Positions 1 to 5,471 of a stretch of 8,142 nt of DNA are shown in pieces. Position numbers and translations under genes: made by a program. The stretch is from Candidatus Methanosuratincola petrocarbonis (ex Vanwonterghem et al. 2016) (GTDB lineage: Archaea; Thermoproteota; Methanomethylicia; Methanomethylicales; Methanomethylicaceae). The number at the start of each line of letters is the position of its first letter. Position 1 is the stretch's first letter. The stretch is taken from the NCBI GenBank assembly GCA_001717015.1, contig MAGV01000084.1, positions 17,272-25,413 of the forward strand, in the 5' to 3' direction. Under the pieces are notes generated by a model that was not told where the DNA came from, did no database searches, and saw nothing but the letters and a program-made list of their open reading frames with translations.

Positions 1-1
1 T

Positions 2-187
2 CTCAGGGATGAAGTGTACCGCTATTTCGACTCAAGGTCGACCTTCTTCATGCGGCTTGACAAGCAAAAAGCCTGCTCCGGCTCCCTCCGACTTTCGGAC
101 AGCGATGATATAATCAGGGTAAAGATATCCGTCCAGCTCAGGAAAGGGGAGGAATCGAAGCTCCTCCAGCTCCTCAATCTGGCATGA
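2..187 (+). CDS. COG1325-type archaeal RNA-binding exosome-associated protein, 3' end only
   Basis: The gene starts before the window; 61 codons and a TGA stop remain. The visible peptide holds FFMRLDKQKACSGSLRL, then SDSDDIIRVKISVQL, and ends in LLQLLNLA. The pattern 'F.RLDKQ.A..G.L.L...D.I.V.I' is what I recall of the C-terminal half of COG1325 (DUF54), small archaeal proteins predicted to bind RNA and to associate with the exosome. Members are usually around 140-150 residues, so roughly the last 40% would be present. The context agrees, because this family is commonly found near rpp30, pop5 and psmA in archaeal superoperons. The longer-looking reading frame on the opposite strand over 32-271 is a shadow of this gene. 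Family assignment is from remembered motifs plus synteny, without a profile search. Confidence 0.72.
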   Translation, partial: LRDEVYRYFDSRSTFFMRLDKQKACSGSLRLSDSDDIIRVKISVQLRKGEESKLLQLLNLA

Positions 188-195
188 CTTTTTTA
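187..195 (+). promoter_or_regulatory. T-rich stretch: terminator tail or TATA-like element before pop5
   Basis: The stretch ACTTTTTTAT begins at the stop codon of the upstream gene. It lies about 36-44 bases before the TTG start at 231. It could act as a poly-T stop for the upstream gene or as a weak TATA-like box for the next one; sequence alone does not decide. Confidence 0.25.
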
Positions 196-230
196 TCCCC
201 GGACTGGAATAATGTTTTTGGGGTTCTGTT

Positions 231-530
231 TTGAAGTGCAGGGATCTCAGGACTAGATACATCGTCTTCAAAAGCTCAGGAGGGCTCAGCCCCTACCTCA
301 TTCCTACTGCCATAGCGAGATTCTCGCCGCCTGAGTCTAGGATAAAACTGGTCGGATCTGATGGGCAATACGCGATAGTCCGCTTGGATCAGAGGGCGCT
401 GAAATCGATCCAGAGCAGTGTGGGCCACAGGATCGAACTGCAGCTCCCAGGGGGCAGCGCAACCTCGATCGTGTCGACCGGGACAATAAAGAAGGCTAAG
501 GAAAAAATAAAAGCAATACGCGGGAATTAG
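231..530 (+). CDS. rnp2: Pop5/Rpp14-like protein subunit of archaeal RNase P
   Basis: A 99-residue basic protein, likely the Pop5 (Rnp2) subunit of RNase P, which helps the RNA catalyst remove the 5' leader of pre-tRNA. What points to this: the N-terminal strand RTRYIVFK (about residues 7-14) resembles the 'R.RYI.F' opening of Pop5; a hydrophobic middle strand YAIVRLD is followed by a helix; and the C-terminus GTIKKAKEKI (about 84-93) resembles the family's 'GTI+..++K' ending. Position next to a COG1325-type gene in the superoperon supports it. The protein is somewhat short for Pop5 (commonly about 110-125), mostly in the region between the first strand and the middle strand. The start is TTG at 231: the frame is closed by TAA at 210-212 and has no ATG or GTG after it before the conserved strand. 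A weak GGGG (220-223) lies upstream. A divergent Rpp14/Pop5 relative is the main alternative. Confidence 0.62.
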   Translation: MKCRDLRTRYIVFKSSGGLSPYLIPTAIARFSPPESRIKLVGSDGQYAIVRLDQRALKSIQSSVGHRIELQLPGGSATSIVSTGTIKKAKEKIKAIRGN

Positions 531-531
531 G

Positions 532-633
532 GACTGGGGATGAAGAAGCCGTCCCAGTCAAATCAGAATGCTAAAGATGTTGAACCTGCGACGGACTGAG
601 GGCGAAAGCCCCGCAGGGGAATGCCCTGCGCCC
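532..633 (+). ncRNA. Candidate structured RNA of unknown class
   Basis: Visible stems: GACTGGG (532-538) pairs with CCCAGTC (553-559) around a 12-14 base loop; GGGC (600-603) pairs with GCCC (608-611) closing a GAAA tetraloop; CGCAGGG (612-618) pairs with CCCTGCG (624-630) around GAATG. A competing long-range stem, GGGCG (600-604) with CGCCC (629-633), would replace the tetraloop hairpin, as would CCCC (609-612) with GGGG (616-619). The block starts directly after the pop5 stop codon and is followed by T tracts. It may be a 3'-UTR structure or terminator of the pop5 transcript, a small RNA, or a relic of a mobile-element end. I do not recognise it as tRNA, 5S, SRP or RNase P RNA. Confidence 0.3.
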
Positions 634-649
634 ACTTTACATATGTAAA

Positions 650-670
650 TTCTTTTTTCGAAAAAAAGAA
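650..670. repeat. AT-rich near-perfect palindrome centred on CG
   Basis: TTCTTTTTT (650-658), CG (659-660) and AAAAAAAGAA (661-670) form an inverted repeat with one extra A. On RNA it would give a weak A-U hairpin; on DNA it is a two-fold symmetric site. It carries a run of six T on the + strand and seven A after the centre, so it could be a terminator element or simply low-complexity sequence. Confidence 0.5.
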
Positions 671-720
671 ATGGTTTTGTTGCATTTTCTAAACTTTTTT
701 GAGCCCGTCTGCCCTTTTTT
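651..720 (+). terminator. Cluster of poly-T tracts, likely archaeal transcription stop after pop5
   Basis: Three T6 runs lie at 653-658, 695-700 and 715-720, with further T-rich DNA between them. Archaeal RNA polymerase commonly ends at such non-template-strand T runs without needing a hairpin. The placement fits an end to the COG1325-pop5 transcript before the promoter of the next gene. Confidence 0.5.
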
Positions 721-810
721 CAAACATACTTATAATCAAACATGGAGAATTTAAAATATTTTTTAATGCTAATGGTGGCGACTGATTCAAGTTCACTTTT
801 CAAGCGATAT

Positions 811-819
811 CTTTAAAAG
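811..819 (+). promoter_or_regulatory. TATA-like box for the condensing-enzyme gene
   Basis: CTTTAAAAG lies about 43-51 bases before the ATG at 862 in a strongly AT-rich zone. A start site about 25 bases downstream (near 840) would leave a short leader that contains the GGAG at 848-851, eight to ten bases before the ATG. TATTAAATAA (821-830) is a close alternative. Confidence 0.45.
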
Positions 820-861
820 CTATTAAATAATAAACCAATTGTTTTTCGGAGTGTATGGCGG

Positions 862-2283
862 ATGTCCCTCCTGAACGAAAAGGCACGCGATGACCTTCTC
901 AGGGCACTGAAGGGAGAGCGGATAGACTATTCTGAATACGAAGTCGCTGAGACTCAGTCCCCAAAGATCTACAAGGACATATTCCCGTTTGAATCACCTC
1001 CAAAGATGATCTGGGACGGAATAGATGTCCCTATGGAAGTCCCTGAGAACCTCTGGATCACTGACACGACCTTTAGGGACGGGCAGCAGTCAAGGGATCC
1101 ATACACAGTAAACCAGATAGTTGACCTTTACACCTTCCTCCACCGCATAGGCGGACCCAATGGCAAGATACTCATGTCCGAATTCTTCCTCTACACGCAG
1201 AGGGACAGGGAGGCGGTCTCAAGGGTAAGGGATTTGGGGTACGAATTCCCCCGGATCACTGGATGGATCAGGGCCAGCAAAGAAGACCTTAAGGTCGCAA
1301 AGGATGCCAAGGTCGACGAGGTAGGGATGCTGGCATCAATTTCGGACTACCACATATTCTACAAGTTCAAGGGTATGAGTCGCTCCCAAGTGATCCAGAA
1401 ATACCTTGACGTGGTGGAGGATGGGCTGAAATCTGGAATAATCATGCGCGCGCATGTAGAGGACTGCACCCGTGCTGACATCCTAGGGGTCGTCATCCCA
1501 TTTGCCAAGCGACTGATGCAGCTATCTGAGAAGTACGGGATCCCTGTGAAGCTGAGGGTTCCTGATACCTTGGGTCTCGGACTGCCTTGGTCAAAGGCTG
1601 CGTTGCCGAGGAGCATACCCAAGATCTTCTACCTGTTGCGACAGCTTGCGGGCGTGCCGTCTGAATACCTCGAGTTCCACGGTCACAACGACTTCCACCT
1701 CGGGATAGCCAATGCCACATCGGCTTGGATGTACGGGGCTTCGCTGAACAACACGACCCTGCTCGGCATCGGTGAGCGGGCTGGCAACGTCCCGCTGGAG
1801 GCGATGGTCTTCATATACTCCGGTCTGAAGGGGGGGCTAGACGGGATGAACACACTTGCTATCACGGAGATGGCACAGTATTACAGGCGGAATGTGGGCT
1901 ACTACATACCTCCTTACTACCCGATTGTGGGAAGGAACTTCAATGTAACTAGGGCAGGCATCCATGCGGACGGGGCCCTCAAAAACATAGAGATGTATCT
2001 GCCTTTCGACACGGAGAGGCTGCTCGGCGTGCCCCCTGGAGTTTCGATAACCCCGTACTCCGGGAACGCTGGTGTCGCATTCTGGATCAATTACTTCTTC
2101 GGCCTGAAGAACGGGGAGAAGGTGGACAAGGAGTCCGATGGGGTCATGAGGATCTACAAGGATGTGCTGAAGAAGTTCGACTCTGGGGAGGCCCTCTCGA
2201 TCAGCGACGAAGAGATGCTCAGCCTGGTCGAGAAGCACATGCCTGAATTCTACGAGGCTAACAAGCACCGAATTGCGCAGTAG
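862..2283 (+). CDS. HMGL-like acyl-CoA condensing enzyme, probable Re-citrate synthase (2-isopropylmalate/homocitrate synthase family)
   Basis: A 473-residue cytosolic enzyme of the family that condenses acetyl-CoA with a 2-oxo acid. The TIM-barrel landmarks are all present: DTTFRDGQQS (68-77; R72 and D73 are the usual catalytic/metal pair), HGHND (273-277; metal-binding histidines H273 and H275), GIGERAGN (302-309) and AGIHADG (365-371; H368 the family's catalytic-type histidine). There is no C-terminal LeuA regulatory domain. The unusual blocks GGPNGKILMSEFFLY (97-111) and SDYHIFYKFK (161-170), plus DTTFRDGQQSR in place of the usual DTTLRDGEQ, match what I remember of Clostridium kluyveri Re-citrate synthase (CKL_0973), which makes citrate from acetyl-CoA and oxaloacetate in anaerobes that lack the Si-type enzyme. 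Automated annotation would likely say LeuA. Start chosen at ATG 862, with GGAG at 848-851; its own promoter is likely. The family is certain; the substrate is inference. Confidence 0.85.
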   Translation: MSLLNEKARDDLLRALKGERIDYSEYEVAETQSPKIYKDIFPFESPPKMIWDGIDVPMEVPENLWITDTTFRDGQQSRDPYTVNQIVDLYTFLHRIGGPNGKILMSEFFLYTQRDREAVSRVRDLGYEFPRITGWIRASKEDLKVAKDAKVDEVGMLASISDYHIFYKFKGMSRSQVIQKYLDVVEDGLKSGIIMRAHVEDCTRADILGVVIPFAKRLMQLSEKYGIPVKLRVPDTLGLGLPWSKAALPRSIPKIFYLLRQLAGVPSEYLEFHGHNDFHLGIANATSAWMYGASLNNTTLLGIGERAGNVPLEAMVFIYSGLKGGLDGMNTLAITEMAQYYRRNVGYYIPPYYPIVGRNFNVTRAGIHADGALKNIEMYLPFDTERLLGVPPGVSITPYSGNAGVAFWINYFFGLKNGEKVDKESDGVMRIYKDVLKKFDSGEALSISDEEMLSLVEKHMPEFYEANKHRIAQ

Positions 2284-2301
2284 CAGCTCCCCTATCAAAC
2301 A

Positions 2302-2310
2302 CTTTTTTAG
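2302..2310 (+). promoter_or_regulatory. Possible TATA-like box before the CBS gene
   Basis: CTTTTTTAG sits about 35 bases before the ATG at 2345, within the 61-base gap after the condensing enzyme. If used, it would give a nearly leaderless transcript. It could equally be a poly-T stop for the preceding gene (T6 at 2303-2308). Confidence 0.25.
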
Positions 2311-2344
2311 ATGCCTCGCAGAGTATGATCATGTGGAATTTGTT

Positions 2345-3250
2345 ATGAGCCGAAGGGTAATCAGGGGTTTTTTGAGGAGCGATGGAACCCCGAATTTCTC
2401 TAACAATGTCTACAGCAAGCCAAAGGAACTGGAATACCTGGTTCAGAAGCCTGTAGTCTCTGCAACTGCTAGCACCCCCATAATAAAGGCAATAGACCTC
2501 ATGCTTTCTAAGGGGATAAGGAGGGTCCCGATCACCACCAGCAAGGGGGAACTCTTAGGGATAATCACTGCTACCGATATGGTCAACTTCTTCGGGGGCG
2601 GCGAGTACTACAACTTGGTCAAGCTCAGGTATGGCGGCCGATTCTTCTCTGCCCTCTACGCTCCGGTGGAGTCTATAATGACAAGAGAAGTCGTCTGCGC
2701 CGATGTCGGAGAGAGCTTCTCGGAGGTACTCGAGAAGATGATCCGCGAGAACGTCGGATCGGTGCCCGTTGTGGACGACAGCATCCTGATGGGTATCATA
2801 ACGGAGTATGACGTGGTGAGGTATCTTTCTGGTCGATCCATGACCGGAAAGGTTGAGGATTACATGTCTAGAAACCCTGTCATGGCCTCCCCAAGCATCA
2901 CGATAAAATCAATTGCCCGTCTAATGGTCTCGAACGGGTTCAGGAGGATCCCAATCGTAGATGGGGGCGATGTGAGGGGGATCGTCACTACTATGGACAT
3001 AGTCAGGTACTTCGGGGAAGGGAAGGCATTCAGGAAGATCATATTGGACGAGATGGATCAAGTGATCTCAGTTCCTGCGAAGGAGATAATGAGTGAGGGG
3101 GCCGTGAAGGTGAATCCGCATGACAAGCTTGGGGACGTTGCCCCCCTGATAAGGACCAGCGGGGTCGGTGCGGTGCTTGTTGAGGACGGCGGTGCCATCA
3201 TCGGCATACTCACCGAGAGAGACCTGCTCATGGCGCTGGCGACCGAGTAG
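2345..3250 (+). CDS. Protein of four CBS domains (two Bateman modules)
   Basis: From ATG 2345 the protein has 301 residues and consists almost wholly of CBS domains, at about 33-84, 108-163, 171-226 and 246-299. Each ends with the nucleotide-ribose motif G-h-h-T-x-x-D: GIITATD, GIITEYD, GIVTTMD and GILTERD. Such modules bind adenine nucleotides or S-adenosylmethionine and sense energy state or ligand. There is no catalytic, DNA-binding or membrane part, so it probably acts by binding a ligand and a partner protein. A region of about 32 residues precedes the first CBS. The frame stays open upstream to a TTG at 2273 inside the preceding gene, with a GTG at 2333; I prefer ATG 2345 because 2273 would overlap the condensing enzyme and add a sequence with no family features. 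No strong ribosome site is seen, which fits a leaderless start. The partner is unknown; the adjacent condensing enzyme is a candidate. Confidence 0.85.
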   Translation: MSRRVIRGFLRSDGTPNFSNNVYSKPKELEYLVQKPVVSATASTPIIKAIDLMLSKGIRRVPITTSKGELLGIITATDMVNFFGGGEYYNLVKLRYGGRFFSALYAPVESIMTREVVCADVGESFSEVLEKMIRENVGSVPVVDDSILMGIITEYDVVRYLSGRSMTGKVEDYMSRNPVMASPSITIKSIARLMVSNGFRRIPIVDGGDVRGIVTTMDIVRYFGEGKAFRKIILDEMDQVISVPAKEIMSEGAVKVNPHDKLGDVAPLIRTSGVGAVLVEDGGAIIGILTERDLLMALATE

Positions 3251-3264
3251 GCTGTGCGAAAAGA

Positions 3265-3273
3265 ATATAAAAT
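3265..3273 (+). promoter_or_regulatory. TATA box for the psmA-led operon
   Basis: ATATAAAAT lies within the 95-base gap between the CBS gene and psmA. A start about 25 bases downstream (around 3295) would give a leader of about 50 bases. A second TATA-like stretch, CTTTTATG (3283-3290), could serve a later start. Confidence 0.5.
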
Positions 3274-3334
3274 GTGCATAGTCTTTTATGCTGAAGGTAA
3301 AATATCGTTAGCGTAATGTGTCGCTGTTACATGT

Positions 3335-3339
3335 GGTGA
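3335..3339 (+). promoter_or_regulatory. Ribosome binding site that selects the psmA start
   Basis: GGTGA ends six bases before ATG 3346. It supports that codon over the overlapping out-of-frame ATG at 3341, which would be too close. Confidence 0.6.
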
Positions 3340-3345
3340 AATGAT

Positions 3346-4068
3346 ATGTTTAGCCCTCCAGGAATGGGTTATGATCGTGCGATCACGATATTCTCGCCCG
3401 ATGGGCGCCTATTCCAAGTCGAATATGCGCTCGAGGCCGTCAGGCGTGGGTGGACGGCCATTGGGATCAGGTGCACGAATGGCGTAGTCCTTGCGGTAGA
3501 GAAGAAGAGGATCAGCCCCCTGATCGATCCAGCGTCAATGGAAAAGATCCTCAAGATCGACGAGCATGTGGGTGCAACTTTTGCAGGTCTCTCCTCGGAC
3601 GCTAGGATCCTCATTGAGCGTGCGAGGCAGGAGGCCCAAATAAACAGGATGCTCTACGACGAGGTAATTGACGTCGAGGTCCTGACCAAAAAAGTAAGTG
3701 AAGTGAAGCAGATCTACACGCAACACGCCGGCGTCAGGCCATTCGGAGTAGCCCTGCTCATTGCGGGCGTTGACAGGTTTGGACCAAAGCTGTTCATGAC
3801 CGAGCCGAGCGGTGCCTACGCGGGTTACTATGCGGTCGCGATAGGCGCTGGCAGCCAGACTGTTACTGAATTCTTCGAGAAGAACTACCAGCCGGACCTC
3901 AAGATAGACGATGCGATAATGCTCGCGCTGAAGGCGCTCGCCTCGGTTATCGAGGGCAGCCTCGACTCCGCCAAGGTAGAGATGGCAATACTGCGGACCG
4001 AAACCGGGAAATTCGAGAACCTCCCGCCCCAGCAGCTCATGGAATACATAGAGAAGCTAAAGGCGTAG
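3346..4068 (+). CDS. psmA: 20S proteasome alpha subunit
   Basis: Seven copies form each outer ring of the 20S proteasome; the N-termini make the gate and the inter-subunit pockets receive the HbYX tails of activating ATPases such as PAN or Cdc48-type rings. The protein has 240 residues, the family's normal length. The N-terminus carries the gate motif YDR (9-11) and the alpha-type signature [17 protein letters not shown] (16-32). Lysine 67, in SMEKI, aligns with the pocket lysine K66 of Thermoplasma acidophilum. The [15 protein letters not shown] stretch (about 129-143) is also typical. It lacks the N-terminal catalytic threonine and propeptide of beta subunits. ATG 3346 has a good GGTGA site. 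It heads the tight gene run; sbds begins four bases after its stop. The beta subunit is not in the window, as is usual. Confidence 0.98.
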   Translation: MFSPPGMGYDRAITIFSPDGRLFQVEYALEAVRRGWTAIGIRCTNGVVLAVEKKRISPLIDPASMEKILKIDEHVGATFAGLSSDARILIERARQEAQINRMLYDEVIDVEVLTKKVSEVKQIYTQHAGVRPFGVALLIAGVDRFGPKLFMTEPSGAYAGYYAVAIGAGSQTVTEFFEKNYQPDLKIDDAIMLALKALASVIEGSLDSAKVEMAILRTETGKFENLPPQQLMEYIEKLKA

Positions 4069-4072
4069 GCTC

Positions 4073-4771
4073 ATGCCGAAAGAAGAGAAGTCGGTCATTG
4101 CTAGGCTAGTTGTGCGCGGAGAGCACTTTGAGGTCATGGTAGACCCTGATCTCGCCTGGGCACTAAAGAACGGCAAGGAAGTCGACTTCAAGGAGCTCCT
4201 CGTGAGCGAGATCATCTACAAGGATGCCAGCAAGGGTCTGAAGGCCTCTGAGGAGTCCCTGAAGAAGAACTTCGGCACCGATGACCCGAAGGCTGTTGCC
4301 ACCTCGATAATCAAGAAGGGCGAGCTCCAGCTTACCACCGAACAGCGCCGCGAGATGATCGAGAGCAAGCGGAAGCAGATAGTCAACTTCATATCGCGGA
4401 ATTGCATTGACCCGAAGACTGGGTTGCCACACCCCCCTCAGCGCATAGAGAATGCAATGGAAAACGTGAGGGTCAGCATAGACCCATTCAGGTCGGTGGA
4501 GGAACAAGCGCAGGATGCTATCAAGGCGCTGAGGGCCGAGCTGCCGCTGAAGATCTCACAAGTTGTAGCAAAGATAGGCATCCCCTCCGCCCATGCAAGG
4601 CGGGTCTACAGCGTCATATCAAAGATGGGTAACGTGACTCGGTCGGAGTGGCTCTCGGACGGGTCTTGGAGGGGTGAGATGGTTCTGCCTGCTGGCATAC
4701 AGCAGAGCTTTGTGGACCGCGTAAACGAACTGACAAGGGGTAATTGTGAAATTGATATCAAAAAGATATGA
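4073..4771 (+). CDS. sbds: SBDS/Sdo1 ribosome maturation protein
   Basis: A 232-residue orthologue of the Shwachman-Bodian-Diamond syndrome protein. In eukaryotes SBDS works with the GTPase EFL1 to release the anti-association factor eIF6 from new large ribosomal subunits; the archaeal protein is thought to act similarly, with EF-2 as a possible partner. The three-domain form is visible: an N-terminal FYSH domain (about 1-85), a helical middle domain with the hallmark [16 protein letters not shown] (89-104) and the block [17 protein letters not shown] (113-129), and a ferredoxin-like C-terminal domain (about 165-232). Length is normal for archaea. Start is four bases after psmA, so translation is probably coupled; only a weak purine stretch precedes it. 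Its stop codon overlaps the ribosome site of rrp4. Confidence 0.98.
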   Translation: MPKEEKSVIARLVVRGEHFEVMVDPDLAWALKNGKEVDFKELLVSEIIYKDASKGLKASEESLKKNFGTDDPKAVATSIIKKGELQLTTEQRREMIESKRKQIVNFISRNCIDPKTGLPHPPQRIENAMENVRVSIDPFRSVEEQAQDAIKALRAELPLKISQVVAKIGIPSAHARRVYSVISKMGNVTRSEWLSDGSWRGEMVLPAGIQQSFVDRVNELTRGNCEIDIKKI

Positions 4772-4775
4772 GGTG
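4770..4775 (+). promoter_or_regulatory. Ribosome binding site for rrp4 overlapping the sbds stop
   Basis: GAGGTG includes the last two bases of the sbds TGA and ends five bases before ATG 4781. The overlap suggests coupled translation of the two genes. Confidence 0.6.
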
Positions 4776-4780
4776 TTTGA

Positions 4781-5467
4781 ATGACGACCTTCTTTGAACC
4801 AAGACAGCTGGTTTCCCCAGGCACTCTTCTTGCCGAAGGGAACTACCAGTCCGGATTCAATGTGTATCGTGATAACGGGAAATACTATGCCTCGATGGTC
4901 GGGCTCGCCGACATCAGGAACAATGTGGTCTCAGTCATCCCGCTGAGGGGGTGCTATATCCCTCAGCCAGGGGATGTGGTGATCGGCAAGGTGGTCGAGT
5001 GCATATCTACCGCATGGATGCTCGACATAAGATCCCCATATCAAGGGGTCCTGTTCGCCTCAGAGTTCCTGTCCAAGCCTCTGAACCCCCTCAAGGAAGA
5101 GGCGCGAAGGTATTTGGATATTGGCGAGATGGTGGTCGCCACAGTCATGGCTTTTGACAGGACGAGGAACCCGTCCTTGACCGCAAGGGACCATGGTCTT
5201 GGCAAGATACACAGGGGCACAGTGATAGATGTGGACTTCACAAGGGTCCCTAGGATAATTGGGAAGAAAGGATCAATGATAACGATGCTGAAGAAAGAGA
5301 CTGGTGCACAGATCCTCGTGGGCCAGAACGGCAGGGTATGGATATCCGGAAAATCCCGCGACGAGGAAGCCATAATTGCTGAGGCGATCAGGAAGATAGA
5401 GGCCGAAGCACATACATCGGGTCTCACAGACAGGGTTAGGGAATTTTTGGTCAACAGGAGAAGGTGA
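4781..5467 (+). CDS. rrp4: Exosome cap subunit Rrp4 (S1 and KH domains)
   Basis: A 228-residue RNA-binding subunit that sits on top of the archaeal exosome ring and guides RNA into the central channel; archaeal Rrp4 is known to favour poly(A)-rich RNA. Domains: an N-terminal beta domain (about 1-60, with LVSPGTLLAEG at 10-20), an S1 domain (about 63-135, starting near PGDVVIGKV and including the DIRSPYQGVL strand), and a KH domain (about 143-205) whose GxxG loop is GKKG (161-164) within RIIGKKGSMI. Length agrees with the family. Start at ATG 4781 is set by GAGGTG. Its stop TGA lies within the ribosome site of rrp41. Csl4, the alternative cap subunit, is not in the window. Confidence 0.97.
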   Translation: MTTFFEPRQLVSPGTLLAEGNYQSGFNVYRDNGKYYASMVGLADIRNNVVSVIPLRGCYIPQPGDVVIGKVVECISTAWMLDIRSPYQGVLFASEFLSKPLNPLKEEARRYLDIGEMVVATVMAFDRTRNPSLTARDHGLGKIHRGTVIDVDFTRVPRIIGKKGSMITMLKKETGAQILVGQNGRVWISGKSRDEEAIIAEAIRKIEAEAHTSGLTDRVREFLVNRRR

Positions 5468-5471
5468 AATC

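Larger units (their letters stand above)
531..861 (+). other. 331-base non-coding region: hairpin-rich block, poly-T tracts, AT-rich promoter zone
   Basis: No convincing protein gene is visible here. Bases 531-633 are GC-rich and contain several inverted repeats. Bases 639-720 are AT-rich with a perfect ten-base palindrome (TACATATGTA, 639-648), a near-palindrome at 650-670 and three T tracts. Bases 721-861 are very AT-rich, with TATA-like stretches around 728-736, 751-765 and 811-830, as expected upstream of the gene at 862. The short open frames that exist (for example ATG 540 to TGA 599, 19 residues) have no recognisable features. Confidence 0.8.

Noticed and set aside
32..271. 79-residue open frame on the minus strand
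   Set aside because: It overlaps the COG1325-type 3' end, whose + strand peptide has family motifs; the minus-strand translation has none.
540..599. Small protein of 19 residues starting at ATG 540
   Set aside because: It has no motif and no good ribosome site, and lies within the hairpin block.
532..633. tRNA, 5S, SRP or RNase P RNA in the hairpin block
   Set aside because: There is no cloverleaf, TTCGA-type arm or conserved rRNA, SRP or RNase P core sequence.
1837..2298. 153-residue minus-strand open frame
   Set aside because: It is antisense to the conserved C-terminal half of the condensing enzyme and shows no domain pattern.
2273..2344. Upstream TTG start for the CBS protein
   Set aside because: It would overlap the end of the condensing enzyme, and the added residues have no family features; ATG 2345 is simpler, though GTG 2333 stays possible.
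5041..5454. 137-residue minus-strand frame opposite rrp4
   Set aside because: The KH and S1 motifs of Rrp4 lie on the other strand; the minus-strand product is serine- and isoleucine-rich shadow sequence.
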